Shown here one piece after another: positions 50,282-59,089 of a stretch of DNA of 64,000 nucleotides. The position numbers and the translations under genes were made by a program. The notes under the pieces are model-generated. The model was given only the letters and a program-made list of their open reading frames with translations, was not told where the DNA came from and ran no database searches. Every line of letters starts with the position of its first letter. The first letter of the stretch is position 1. This stretch comes from Streptomyces anulatus (GTDB taxonomy: Bacteria; Actinomycetota; Actinomycetes; Streptomycetales; Streptomycetaceae): positions 248,001 through 312,000 of the forward strand of contig NZ_BMVK01000006.1 in assembly GCF_014650675.1 (NCBI RefSeq), in the 5' to 3' direction.

Positions 50282-50437
50282 GCGTTTCCCTCCAGGTATG
50301 CGATGGCCCTGCGCAAGAGAGTCAGGATCATCCCCCAACTTGCCGATGGCCGAATTGCAGTTGAAGCAAGTACGTACGCCACGGACCCTACCCGCCCGGC
50401 GGGAGTGATCCACATGTTCGGCGGGGGTTATCCGCAC
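50233..50437 (-). pseudogene. Remnant of a recombination endonuclease VII gene between pup and prcB
   Basis: One frame (from about 50437) reads AEHVDHSRRAGRVRGVRTCFNCNSAIGKL-like protein (HVDH, then RVRG, CFNCN and GDDPDS), the metal-binding core of endonuclease VII. At about 50315-50320 homology jumps one frame: LRRAIAYLEGNAWKPTLVAP and a stop at 50233, which I recall as the normal C-terminus of the protein encoded at this place in other Streptomyces. The one-base shift, the missing N-terminal half (a stop at about 50510) and loss of the usual Cys/Asp after HVDH indicate decay. The 3' end overlaps prcB. Confidence 0.8.
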
Positions 50438-50585
50438 CGATCCGGCGGGACCGGGAACCGGCCCCCCGACCGGTGGGCGGGGTGACGACGAACGCCGTGG
50501 CGAACGCCGTCACCCCTCTTCCCCGTTGTCGGCGCAGGTGTCCGCGCGAGCGCCCGGAAGACTCCCGGGCGTTCACACTGGTGGA

Positions 50586-50804
50586 CTACTGTCCACCCTT
50601 CTGAACGAAGGAACGGACGAAATCTTCGGCGTTCTCTTCGAGCACATCGTCGATCTCGTCCAGGACCGAGTCGACGTCGTCGCTCAGCTTCTCCTGGCGC
50701 TCCGCGAGGTCCTCGGACGCCTGCGCGTCCTGCGCCTGCTCCTCGACCTCCTCGGTGGAACGTGTCGCCTTCTGCTGTCCGCCGCCGGTGTCCTTGGTCG
50801 CCAT
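50586..50804 (-). CDS. pup: Prokaryotic ubiquitin-like protein Pup
   Basis: A 72-residue, acidic, largely disordered protein modifier. It ends SFVQKGGQ; the terminal Gln must be deamidated by Dop before PafA can ligate it to targets. The helical ARC-binding region lies at about residues 20-55 (VEEQAQDAQASEDLAERQEK). ATG at 50804. It sits between dop and the endonuclease relic/prcB, all on the minus strand. Confidence 0.98.
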   Translation of the reverse strand: MATKDTGGGQQKATRSTEEVEEQAQDAQASEDLAERQEKLSDDVDSVLDEIDDVLEENAEDFVRSFVQKGGQ

Positions 50805-50934
50805 GTAGCTCACCCCGCTCGGTTCGAAGCAATCGAAGCTCTTGATCAGACCCTACCCACGAGGTCCGACATTTGACCCGGTAGTTGATTCAACGCCCGC
50901 GCCTCAGGTGATTGATTCCCAGCCCGGAGGCCTT

Positions 50935-52446
50935 TCAGCCGCCCGACAGGGCCCGGACCAGCTCTTCCGCCGTCCGGCAGCGGTCCAGCAGGTCCTTGAC
51001 GTGTTCCTTAGTGCCGCGCAGCGGTTCCATGGTGGGCACCCGCTGCAGGGAATCGCGGTCCGGCAGGTCGAAGATCACCGAGTCCCACGAGGCTGCCGCC
51101 ACGTCGTCGGCGTACTGCTCCAGGCAGCGGCCCCGGAAGTAGGCCCTGGTGTCCTCCGGGGGCTTCGTACGGGCCCTGGTGACCTCGTCCTCGTCCAGGA
51201 GGCGCTTCATCTTCCCGCGGGCCGCCAGGCGGTTGTAGAGCCCCTTGTCGGGCCGTACGTCCGCGTACTGGAGATCCACCAGATGCAGCCGGGGGGCGTC
51301 CCAGTCCAGCGCGTCGCGGCGGCGGTAGCCCTCCATCAGCTCCCGCTTGGCGATCCAGTCCAGCTCGCCCGCCAGGCTCATCGGATCGGTCTCCAGCCGG
51401 TTGAGGGTGTCCTCCCAGCGGGTCAGGATGTCCTTGGTCTGCTCGTCGGCGTCCGCGCCGTACCGCTCGTCGACGTACTTGCGGGCCAGCTCGAAGTACT
51501 CCATCTGGAGCTGGACCGCGGTGAGCGTCCGGCCGCTGCGGAGCGTGATCGGCTGCCGGAGGTCCGGGTCGTGGGAGACCTGGTGCAGGGTGCGCACGGG
51601 CTGGTCGACCGCGAGGTCGACGTTGATGAAGGCGTCCTCGATCATGGACAGCACCAGGGACGTGGTGCCGAGCTTGAGATAGGTGGAGATCTCCGAGAGG
51701 TTGGCGTCGCCGATGATCACATGGAGCCGGCGGTACTTCTCGGCGTCCGAGTGCGGCTCGTCCCGGGTGTTGATGATGGGGCGCTTGAGCGTCGTCTCCA
51801 GGCCGACCTCGACCTCGAAGTAGTCGGCGCGCTGGCTGATCTGGAAGCCGTGCTCGTTGCCGTCCTGGCCGATGCCTACCCGGCCCGCGCCCGTGACGAC
51901 CTGGCGCGAGACGAAGAACGGCGTCAGATGGCGCACGATGTCCGAGAACGGCGTCTCCCGCTGCATGAGGTAGTTCTCGTGCGTGCCGTAGGAGGCGCCC
52001 TTGTTGTCGGTGTTGTTCTTGTAGAGGTGGATCGGCTGCGCGCCCGGGATGGCGGCCGCCCGCTCCGCGGCCTCCGCCATGATCCGTTCGCCGGCCTTGT
52101 CCCAGAGCACCGCGTCACGCGGATTGGTGATCTCCGGGGAGCTGTATTCGGGGTGCGCGTGGTCGACGTACAGCCGGGCGCCGTTGGTGAGGATGACATT
52201 GGCCAGGCCGATGTCCTCGTCGGTCAGCTGGCTGGAGTCGGCGGTCTCCCGGGCGAGGTCGAAGCCTCGCGCGTCACGCAGCGGGTTCTCCTCCTCGAAG
52301 TCCCAGCGGGCGCGTCGCGCCCGGTGCATCGCCGCCGCGTAGGCGTTGACGATCTGGGACGAGGTGAGCATGGCATTGGCGTTGGGGTGGCCGGGGACGG
52401 AGATCCCGTATTCCGTCTCGATGCCCATTACTCGCCGTACGGTCAT
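50935..52446 (-). CDS. dop: Pup deamidase/depupylase
   Basis: A 503-residue homologue of PafA. MGIETEYGIS provides Glu10, and RLYVDHAHPEYSSPE Asp95, the catalytic nucleophile in Dop. The roughly 40-residue insert around 35-75 (HRARRARWDFEEENPLRDAR) is the Dop-specific loop absent from PafA. It converts the Pup C-terminal Gln to Glu and removes Pup from substrates, needing ATP. ATG at 52446. It begins 235 bases after arc, behind a terminator, and is followed by pup. Confidence 0.96.
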   Translation of the reverse strand: MTVRRVMGIETEYGISVPGHPNANAMLTSSQIVNAYAAAMHRARRARWDFEEENPLRDARGFDLARETADSSQLTDEDIGLANVILTNGARLYVDHAHPEYSSPEITNPRDAVLWDKAGERIMAEAAERAAAIPGAQPIHLYKNNTDNKGASYGTHENYLMQRETPFSDIVRHLTPFFVSRQVVTGAGRVGIGQDGNEHGFQISQRADYFEVEVGLETTLKRPIINTRDEPHSDAEKYRRLHVIIGDANLSEISTYLKLGTTSLVLSMIEDAFINVDLAVDQPVRTLHQVSHDPDLRQPITLRSGRTLTAVQLQMEYFELARKYVDERYGADADEQTKDILTRWEDTLNRLETDPMSLAGELDWIAKRELMEGYRRRDALDWDAPRLHLVDLQYADVRPDKGLYNRLAARGKMKRLLDEDEVTRARTKPPEDTRAYFRGRCLEQYADDVAAASWDSVIFDLPDRDSLQRVPTMEPLRGTKEHVKDLLDRCRTAEELVRALSGG

Positions 52447-52636
52447 GCGGCCCTCCTTGCCCGGCGCCGGCCCCCTCCGGGGACGACGCTCAAGTACCGC
52501 TGCTGTGTCCGGTGCGTGTGCGGTGCCCGTCACCGCACTGCGCGACTCGGCGGTACCGCAGAGCCTAGAGCGCCTCTGCGCCGGTGGGGAGCTCCATTAC
52601 GACATTGCTCCGGCCAGGCCGGAACGGGGGAATGAA

Positions 52637-52674
52637 ACCGGCTGCGGAGGCCCCTGGGGGCTTCCGCAGCCGGT
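52637..52674 (-). terminator. Terminator of arc
   Basis: ACCGGCTGCGGA (52637-52648) pairs perfectly with 52663-52674, and an inner GGCCCC/GGGGCT part extends the stem. It starts seven bases after the arc stop. The rest of the 235-bp gap before dop shows no gene and should hold the dop promoter. Confidence 0.85.
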
Positions 52675-52681
52675 CCGCGTA

Positions 52682-54448
52682 TTACAGGTACTGGCCGGTA
52701 TTGGCCACCGTATCGATGGAGCGTCCGGTGTCCGCGCCCTGCTTTCCGGTGACGAGTGTGCGGATGAAGACGATCCGCTCACCCTTCTTGCCGGAAATCC
52801 TGGCCCAGTCGTCCGGGTTGGTCGTGTTCGGCAGGTCCTCGTTCTCCTTGAACTCGTCCACGCAGGCCTGCAGGAGATGAGCGACCCGCAGCCCCTTCTG
52901 GCCCTGTTCCAGGAATGCCTTGATGGCCATTTTCTTTGCCCGGTCGACGATGTTCTGAATCATCGCGCCGGAGTTGAAGTCCTTGAAGTACAGGACTTCC
53001 TTGTCGCCGTTCGCGTACGTGACCTCGAGGAAGCGGTTCTCCTCGGACTCCGTGTACATCCGCTCCACGACGGACTGGATCATGGCGTGGGCGGCGGCCG
53101 GCCGGGAGCCGGTGTGCTCGGCCAGATCGTCCGCGTGCAGCGGGAGCCCCGGGGTCAGGTACTTCGCGAAGATGTCCTTCGCCGCCTCGGCGTCCGGACG
53201 CTCGATCTTGATCTTCACATCGAGACGGCCGGGGCGCAGGATGGCGGGGTCGATCATGTCCTCGCGGTTGGAGGCGCCGATGACGATGACGTTCTCCAGG
53301 CCCTCCACCCCGTCGATCTCGGCGAGCAGCTGCGGGACGATGGTGTTCTCCACGTCCGAGCTGACGCCGCTGCCGCGGGTGCGGAAGAGGGACTCCATCT
53401 CGTCGAAGAAGACGATGACGGGGGTACCCTCGCTCGCCTTCTCCCTCGCACGCTGGAAGACCAGACGGATGTGCCGCTCGGTCTCGCCGACGTACTTGTT
53501 GAGGAGTTCGGGGCCCTTGATATTGAGGAAGTAGCTCTTCCCCGTGGGCTGCCCGGTGACCTCGGCGACCTTCTTGGCGAGCGAATTGGCGACGGCCTTG
53601 GCGATGAGGGTCTTGCCACAGCCGGGCGGACCGTAGAGCAGGATGCCCTTCGGCGGGCGGAGCTCGTGCTCCTTGAAGAGGTCGGGGTGCAGGTACGGAA
53701 GCTCGACCGCGTCGCGGATCAGCTCGATCTGGTCGCCCAGGCCGCCGATCTTGTCGTAGTCGATGTCCGGGACCTCTTCGAGGACGAGCTCCTCGACCTC
53801 GCTCTTGGGGACCACCTCGTAGACGTAACCCGACCTGGAGTCCAGGAGCAGGGCGTCGCCGGAGCGGATGGTGATGTCCAGCAGCGGCTCGGCGAGCCGC
53901 ACCACCCTCTCCTCGTCGGTGTGCCCGACCACCAGGGCGCGCTCGCCGTCCTCGAGGATCTCCTTGAGGGTGACGATGTCCCCGGCCCGCTCGAACTCCA
54001 TGGCCTCGACCACGTTGAGCGCTTCGTTGAGCATGACCTCCTGGCCACGCCGGAGGTCCTCGAGCTCGACACTGGGGCTGACGTTCACCCGGAGCTTGCG
54101 GCCCCCGGTGAAGATGTCGCAGGTGCCGTCCTCGTTGGCCTGCAGGAAGACACCGAAGCCGGCCGGCGGCTGCGCGAGCCGGTCGACCTCCTCCTTGAGG
54201 GCCACGATCTGGTCACGCGCCTCGCGGAGCGTGTTGGCGAGCCGCTCGTTCTGTGCGGACACGCCTGCCAGGTTCGTCTGCATCTCGACGATCCGCTCTT
54301 CGAGAATCCTCGTATGACGCGGAGAGTCGGCGAGCTTACGTCGCAGGACGGCGATTTCCTGCTCGAGATAGGCAACCTGGCCGGCTGGGTCTTCTGACCC
54401 TCGCGCGGGCCGGATGCCGCGGTTGATGTCGTCGTCGTGGGCTGCCAC
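52682..54448 (-). CDS. arc: Proteasome-associated AAA ATPase ARC/Mpa
   Basis: A 588-residue ring ATPase that unfolds pupylated proteins and feeds them to PrcAB. Order: N-terminal coiled coil (about 25-90) that binds Pup, two OB domains (about 95-215), and the AAA domain with Walker A GPPGCGKT (273-280) and Walker B VIVFFDE (Asp349, Glu350). The C-terminus ends GQYL, the penultimate-Tyr motif that docks into the alpha ring. The GTG at 54448, preceded by GGAGGTGAGG, fits the family start better than an ATG six codons earlier. Confidence 0.97.
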   Translation of the reverse strand: MAAHDDDINRGIRPARGSEDPAGQVAYLEQEIAVLRRKLADSPRHTRILEERIVEMQTNLAGVSAQNERLANTLREARDQIVALKEEVDRLAQPPAGFGVFLQANEDGTCDIFTGGRKLRVNVSPSVELEDLRRGQEVMLNEALNVVEAMEFERAGDIVTLKEILEDGERALVVGHTDEERVVRLAEPLLDITIRSGDALLLDSRSGYVYEVVPKSEVEELVLEEVPDIDYDKIGGLGDQIELIRDAVELPYLHPDLFKEHELRPPKGILLYGPPGCGKTLIAKAVANSLAKKVAEVTGQPTGKSYFLNIKGPELLNKYVGETERHIRLVFQRAREKASEGTPVIVFFDEMESLFRTRGSGVSSDVENTIVPQLLAEIDGVEGLENVIVIGASNREDMIDPAILRPGRLDVKIKIERPDAEAAKDIFAKYLTPGLPLHADDLAEHTGSRPAAAHAMIQSVVERMYTESEENRFLEVTYANGDKEVLYFKDFNSGAMIQNIVDRAKKMAIKAFLEQGQKGLRVAHLLQACVDEFKENEDLPNTTNPDDWARISGKKGERIVFIRTLVTGKQGADTGRSIDTVANTGQYL

Positions 54449-54688
54449 GGTCCTCACCTCCTCCATGGGGAGCTGGACGCTTCCTGACCCTACCTGGGTG
54501 GGTGGTGATTGAAACCCCTAGATCACAAAGACTGCGGGGCGTGTCCGATCTTCACCCTTGCGCTCTCCCTCACGTCAAGGGAATACCCACCCTTCGGCAT
54601 CGGAAAGCCGCCGGTTGTATCGTCGAACTGTTCAACACCCGTCAGGGCTGGCTCCAATTGGTTCAGATACGCAGGAACGGCAGGACAC

Positions 54689-55000
54689 ATGACCGTGCAG
54701 CAGGACTCGCCGGGCGACAGTGACACGCAGGACCTGGAGGTCTGGATCGACCAGGACCTCTGTACGGGCGACGGCATCTGTGTGCAGTACGCCCCCGATG
54801 TCTTCGAGCTGGACATCGACGGCCTGGCGTATGTGAAGAGCGGCGACGACGAGCTCCTGCAGAACCCGGGAGCGACCACTCCGGTGCCGCTGCCGCTCCT
54901 CCAGGACGTCGTCGATTCGGCCAAGGAGTGCCCCGGGGACTGCATCCACGTGCGGCGCGTCAAGGACAGCGTCGAGGTGTACGGACCCGACGCCGAATAG
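54689..55000 (+). CDS. Ferredoxin, single-cluster [3Fe-4S] or Asp-ligated [4Fe-4S] type
   Basis: A 103-residue acidic ferredoxin. Ligands appear as Cys25-TGD-GI-Cys31 (where the middle Cys of the classical CxxCxxC is Asp28) and Cys81, with an extra Cys85 (KECPGDCIHV). It transfers electrons, commonly to cytochrome P450s in Streptomyces, but none is adjacent. It is divergent from arc with 240 bases between, which include no other gene. The ATG at 54689 is the start; the ribosome-binding site is weak (GGCAGG). Confidence 0.88.
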   Translation: MTVQQDSPGDSDTQDLEVWIDQDLCTGDGICVQYAPDVFELDIDGLAYVKSGDDELLQNPGATTPVPLPLLQDVVDSAKECPGDCIHVRRVKDSVEVYGPDAE

Positions 55001-55052
55001 CCGGTACCGGGGGGCTCGCGCCCGACGCCGGGCGGCGTGCCCGCGAGCGCGC

Positions 55053-55634
55053 TCAGACGCTGCGCGCGAGGTCCCCGGAGGTGCGGACGAACGCCTGCCC
55101 CTTCCACCGCCAGGAGGCCTGTTCCTCCTGGTCGGGGCAGCAGCGGGGGACGTCGAGCGAGGAATAGCCGAGCAGGGTCGCGGAGACGACGCCGTCGCGT
55201 ACGGCGAAGTCCCCGACCGTCTTTCTGTCAGCGGGGTCCACCAGGGTCGCCACGACCCGGGGTGCGGCCCCGCTGCCCCGTGTCAGGACGTAGATGCCGC
55301 CGGGCGGGGTGCCCGATCCGGCGGCGCAGTGCACCACGGCGACGGTTTCCGGCCGCCCGTCGCCGTCGAGGTCCCCGGAGGCCTTCTTCGCGACGGTCGT
55401 CCCGGCGCCGCCGCACTCCAGCGGGAACTCCACGCCGGCCGGGTCCGGGGCGGGCGCGGGGGCGCCGTGCTGTGTGGTGGTCCGCTGCTCGGGGGCCGTG
55501 GCGGTGGCGGTGGCCGTACGGGGCTGGAGCAGCCCGGCGAGCGCGACGACCCCGGCCATCGCCGCGGCCGTGGCGAGCCAGTGCATCGGCTTGGCGGCGG
55601 TGTGGGCGAGATCCGGGAGCGCGGGGGTCTGCAC
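55053..55634 (-). CDS. Hypothetical exported/membrane-anchored protein
   Basis: A 193-residue protein with one hydrophobic segment (about residues 18-38; HWLATAAAMAGVVALAGLL) acting as signal anchor, an Ala/Thr/Pro linker, then an outer domain with an FG-GAP/EF-hand-like loop ASGDLDGDGRPETVAVVHC and four Cys (LECGG, VHCAA, PRCCPD). The function is unknown. The GTG at 55634 has AGGAGA upstream. It lies downstream of trmI's neighbourhood on the same strand order but is probably transcribed separately, since a strong hairpin follows trmI. Confidence 0.78.
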   Translation of the reverse strand: MQTPALPDLAHTAAKPMHWLATAAAMAGVVALAGLLQPRTATATATAPEQRTTTQHGAPAPAPDPAGVEFPLECGGAGTTVAKKASGDLDGDGRPETVAVVHCAAGSGTPPGGIYVLTRGSGAAPRVVATLVDPADRKTVGDFAVRDGVVSATLLGYSSLDVPRCCPDQEEQASWRWKGQAFVRTSGDLARSV

Positions 55635-55750
55635 GCGGTATGTCTCCTGATGGTTCCTGGAAGCCCGGTGAGGGGGTGGGGACACCTCCGAGGGGTGGCC
55701 AGCATCGTGCCACACCTCACACCGGGGCGGAACGGCGGGGGCAACGAAAA

Positions 55751-55800
55751 GGCGCCGCCGCGCAGTTCCCCGGTCGGTCGGGGAACTGCGCGGCGGCGCC
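55751..55800 (-). terminator. Terminator of trmI
   Basis: A perfect 22-bp stem (55751-55772 with 55779-55800) with a 6-base loop, followed on the minus strand by an A/T-containing CTTTTCGTT. It starts 15 bases after the trmI stop. Confidence 0.92.
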
Positions 55801-55815
55801 GGTGCGTTGGACGGG

Positions 55816-56733
55816 TCAGCCTCGCTCGGCGGCGGAGCCTCCGCGGCTCTGGCTGCCGGGTCCGTCGTAGTCCTCGCCGTAGGCGCCCTTGGACGGGCGG
55901 CGGCGGCGCAGCGGCGGCTCGACGCCGTCCGCGAGGCGGCGGGCGGTGACCAGGAAGCCGGTGTGGCCGATCATCCGGTGGTCGGGGCGGACGGCGAGGC
56001 CCTCCACGTGCCAGTTGCGGATCATCGACTCCCAGGGCTGCGGTTCGGCGAAGCAGCCGATCTCGCGGATGGACTCGACGGTGCGCGAGAGCTGGGTGGT
56101 GGTGGCCACGTAGGCGCAGAGGATGCCGCCGGGCACCAGGGCCTTGGAGACGGCCTCCAGGCACTCCCAGGGGGCGAGCATGTCCAGCACGACGCGGTCG
56201 ACGTCGGTGTCGGAGAGGTTGTCCTGGAGGTCGCCGACGGTCAGCTGCCAGGCCGGGTGCGGGGAGCCGAAGTAGCGCTCGACGTTCTGCTGGGCGATCT
56301 CGGCGAAGTCCTCGCGGCGCTCGTAGGAGTGCAGCATGCCCTGCTCGCCGATGGCGCGCAGCAGGAAGGTGCTGAGCGAGCCGGATCCGACCCCGGCCTC
56401 CACGACGCGGGCGCCGGGGAAGATGTCGGCGAAGGCCAGGATCTGGCCCGCGTCCTTGGGGTAGACCACGGCGGCGCCGCGGGGCATGGACAGGACGTAG
56501 TCGGGGAGCAGGGGGCGCAGCGCGAGATAGGCGACGTTTCCCGTGGTGCGGACAACACTGCCCTCGGGAGCACCGATCAGCTCGTCGTGCGGGAAAGAAC
56601 CCTTGTGGGTGTGGAAGTTCTTTCCGGCTTCGAGCGTGAAGGTGTAGTGGCGGCCCTTGGGGTCGGTGAGCTGTACCTGGTCCCCGACCTTGAAGGGCCC
56701 ACGTCGGCGGGCGGCACCGGTCGGTTCAGACAT
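55816..56733 (-). CDS. trmI: tRNA (adenine-N1-)-methyltransferase TrmI
   Basis: A 305-residue enzyme methylating A58 in the tRNA T-loop, as a tetramer in the M. tuberculosis homologue Rv2118c. The N-terminal barrel (about 1-80) precedes the AdoMet fold with GARVVEAGVGSGSLSTFLLRA (motif I), YERREDFAEIAQQNVE and DRVVLDMLAPWECLEAVSKAL. The C-terminal tail (about 285-305) is disordered. ATG at 56733. The pairing with the neighbouring proteasome genes is conserved in Actinobacteria, without known functional link. Confidence 0.94.
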   Translation of the reverse strand: MSEPTGAARRRGPFKVGDQVQLTDPKGRHYTFTLEAGKNFHTHKGSFPHDELIGAPEGSVVRTTGNVAYLALRPLLPDYVLSMPRGAAVVYPKDAGQILAFADIFPGARVVEAGVGSGSLSTFLLRAIGEQGMLHSYERREDFAEIAQQNVERYFGSPHPAWQLTVGDLQDNLSDTDVDRVVLDMLAPWECLEAVSKALVPGGILCAYVATTTQLSRTVESIREIGCFAEPQPWESMIRNWHVEGLAVRPDHRMIGHTGFLVTARRLADGVEPPLRRRRPSKGAYGEDYDGPGSQSRGGSAAERG

Positions 56734-56806
56734 GTGACCAGCCTACCGGTGATTCCGGGCCCTCCGACCGCCCGGCCGGTGCGGTGACGGGCCCGCGGCC
56801 GGGTGC

Positions 56807-58057
56807 TCAGGCGCCGGGGCGGGCCATGGCCTTGACGAAGGCGCGCTCCACGTCGGCGGTGGAGAGGACTCCGTAGATCTCGCCGGTCTCCTCGACGACC
56901 AGGTATTCGGTGGCGGGGGTGGCCTTGAGCCGGTCCAGGAGGGCTTCGCCGGCCAGTTCCGCGGGGATCCTCATGCCGTCGGTGAGGTCCTGGGCGAGGC
57001 CGCTGACGGCGACCCAGGGGCGGCGGTGCTCGGGGACGCCGACGATGGCGGCCTCGCGGACGACGCCCTTGGGGTTGCCCTGTCCGTCGACGACGACCAG
57101 GGCGCGGGCGCCCGCCTCGTTGGCCCGGCGCAGCGCTTCGGAGAGCGGGGTGGCGGACTCGACGGGGACGGCGCGGCGGGTCAGGGTGCGGGCCCGGAGG
57201 TCGGGCAGGTGCTCGCGGAGGCGGGCCATGCGCAGGCTGTTCCCGGCGCCGGTCCAGATGATGCCGGCGAGGATCGCGGCGAGGAGCGCGTCCATGACGG
57301 TCTCGACCCCGCCGATGTCCTGGGCGGTTCCGCCCAGCGCTCCGGTGTGGGTGAGCAGCGGCAGTCCGACGAGGACGACGACGGCGAGGCCCCGGCCGAC
57401 CCAGGCGGCGGCGATGGTGCCGCTCATGGGCTTGCCGGTGATCTTCCAGACGACGGCGCGGAGCATCCGGCCGCCGTCCAGGGGCAGGCCGGGCAGCAGG
57501 TTGAAGGCGGCCACGATGAGGTTGGAGATCATCAGGCCCGCGAGCAGGACGCCGGGGACCGTGCCGGGCTCGACGAACTGCATCGCGCCGTAGAAGACGC
57601 CGCCCAGGACCAGGGACAGGAGCGGTCCGACGAAGGCGAGGACGAACTCGCGGCCGGGCGTCTCGCTCTCCTTCTCGATCTCCGAGACGCCACCGAAGAA
57701 CTGGAGCTGGATGCGGCGGACCGGGAGCTTGTAGCGCAGTGCGGCGACCGTGTGGGCCAGTTCGTGGACGAGCACGGAGGCGTAGAAGGCGATGGCGAAG
57801 AACAGGGCGACGAGGTAGCGGGCGGCGCCCAGCTCGGGCAGCACGCGGTCGAGCTGGCCGCCGAACACCCAGGTGATCAGCGCGGCGACGACGAACCAGC
57901 TGGGGGCGACGTAGACGGGCACGCCGAAGGGCCGGCCCATGAGCAGACCGCCGCCCGGCTCGGCGGGGCGTTTCGGCTTGCCGTTGTCGGGATCGGTGCC
58001 GGGGGCCGTTCCCCCTGCGCCGGGCTGCGGCCGCCCGCTGTCGCCGCTGTCGTCCAC
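56807..58057 (-). CDS. Site-2 protease family protein with CBS domains (M50)
   Basis: A 416-residue integral membrane zinc protease. A Pro/Gly-rich cytoplasmic start is followed by six helices with the zinc site VLVHELAHTVAALRYKL (about residue 100) and the third ligand in NLLPGLPLDGGRMLRAVVWK (about 190). Two CBS domains (about 295-410) end the protein. This is the CBS-bearing S2P group, different from Rip1. It would cleave membrane-spanning substrates, perhaps anti-sigma factors, under control of a nucleotide. GTG at 58057 has AAGGGA upstream. It is divergent from the nuclease gene. Confidence 0.92.
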   Translation of the reverse strand: MDDSGDSGRPQPGAGGTAPGTDPDNGKPKRPAEPGGGLLMGRPFGVPVYVAPSWFVVAALITWVFGGQLDRVLPELGAARYLVALFFAIAFYASVLVHELAHTVAALRYKLPVRRIQLQFFGGVSEIEKESETPGREFVLAFVGPLLSLVLGGVFYGAMQFVEPGTVPGVLLAGLMISNLIVAAFNLLPGLPLDGGRMLRAVVWKITGKPMSGTIAAAWVGRGLAVVVLVGLPLLTHTGALGGTAQDIGGVETVMDALLAAILAGIIWTGAGNSLRMARLREHLPDLRARTLTRRAVPVESATPLSEALRRANEAGARALVVVDGQGNPKGVVREAAIVGVPEHRRPWVAVSGLAQDLTDGMRIPAELAGEALLDRLKATPATEYLVVEETGEIYGVLSTADVERAFVKAMARPGA

Positions 58058-58168
58058 GGGGTCCCTTCGGTTCGGTGAGTGGCGTTTGCCACGATCATGC
58101 AGTGTGCGAGGGTCTGCCGTCGATGGTATGCCGCTCGCTGTCAGTGGCGGGCCGTAGGGTCTGGAGAC

Positions 58169-59080
58169 ATGACTTCCGTGCCGCGGCCGCCCCAGCCGCC
58201 TTCGTCCCTGTCGCCGTCGCGGGCGAGCGATTTCATGCAGTGTCCCTTGCTCTACCGCTTCCGGGTCATCGACAAGCTGCCGGAGAAGCCCAGCGAGGCG
58301 GCTACCCGCGGCACGCTGGTCCATGCGGTGCTGGAGCGGCTCTTCGACGCCCCGGCTGCCGACCGGACGGCGCCTCGGGCGCGGGCGCTGATTCCCGGCC
58401 AGTGGGACCGGCTGCTGGAGTCGAAGCCGGAGCTGGCCGGGCTGTTCGCCGGGGACGTCGAGGGCGAGCGCCTGACGCGCTGGCTGGGTGAGGCGGAGCG
58501 GCTGGTGGACCGGTGGTTCTCGCTGGAGGACCCGACGCGTCTGGAGCCGGCGGAGCGCGAGCTGTTCGTCGAGACGGAGCTGGAGTCGGGGCTGCGGCTG
58601 CGCGGGGTGATCGACCGGGTGGACGTCGCGCCGAGCGGCGAGGTCCGGATCGTCGACTACAAGACGGGGAAGGCGCCCCGGCCGGAGTATTCCGAGGGTC
58701 CGCTGTTCCAGATGACGTTCTACGCGCTGGTGATCTGGCGGCTGAAGGGCGTCGTGCCGCGCCGCCTCCAGCTGGTCTACCTGGGCAGCGGGGACGTGCT
58801 GACGTACGACCCGGTGGTGGCGGACCTGGAGCGGGTGGAGCGCAAGCTGCTGGCGCTGTGGGACGCGATCTCGCTGGCGACGGAGACCGGTGACTGGCGG
58901 CCCCGGCCGACGAAGCTGTGCGGCTGGTGCGACCACCAGGCGGTGTGTCCGGAATTCGGCGGGACTCCCCCGGTATACCCGCTGTCGGTCCGCCCTGCGG
59001 CTTCGGGTGAGGATGGCCAGGGCAGAATGGGACCGGTCCAGGCCGAGGCCGGCCGTGCCGTGGCCCTTGAGGGCCCTTAA
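58169..59080 (+). CDS. RecB-family nuclease with probable Fe-S cluster
   Basis: A 303-residue PD-(D/E)XK nuclease. The core is ATRGTLVHAVLERLF, RGVIDRVDV and VRIVDYKTGKAP (Asp, then Glu/Asp-x-Lys). Cys25 (FMQCPLLYRFR) at the N-terminus and three Cys near 262-271 (LCGWCDHQAVC) form the AddB/Cas4-type 4Fe-4S clasp. It probably acts in DNA repair. The ATG at 58169 has GGAG just upstream. It ends nine bases before the response regulator and is likely co-transcribed with it. The C-terminus (about 275-303) is low-complexity. Confidence 0.9.
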   Translation: MTSVPRPPQPPSSLSPSRASDFMQCPLLYRFRVIDKLPEKPSEAATRGTLVHAVLERLFDAPAADRTAPRARALIPGQWDRLLESKPELAGLFAGDVEGERLTRWLGEAERLVDRWFSLEDPTRLEPAERELFVETELESGLRLRGVIDRVDVAPSGEVRIVDYKTGKAPRPEYSEGPLFQMTFYALVIWRLKGVVPRRLQLVYLGSGDVLTYDPVVADLERVERKLLALWDAISLATETGDWRPRPTKLCGWCDHQAVCPEFGGTPPVYPLSVRPAASGEDGQGRMGPVQAEAGRAVALEGP

Positions 59081-59089
59081 GGAGTTCCT

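Noticed and set aside
49436..50437. A longer PrcB starting at about 50437
   Set aside because: The extra residues are the endonuclease VII core of the decayed upstream gene; the GTG at 50281 has its own GGAGGG.
52120..52140. A further CACCAATCC word on the minus strand
   Set aside because: It lies inside dop coding sequence and has no CGAA at 15-17 bases.
58169..59080. The RecB-like nuclease as Cas4
   Set aside because: It has the Fe-S clasp and PD-(D/E)XK core, but no cas genes or arrays are present; stand-alone actinobacterial RecB-like nucleases have the same layout.
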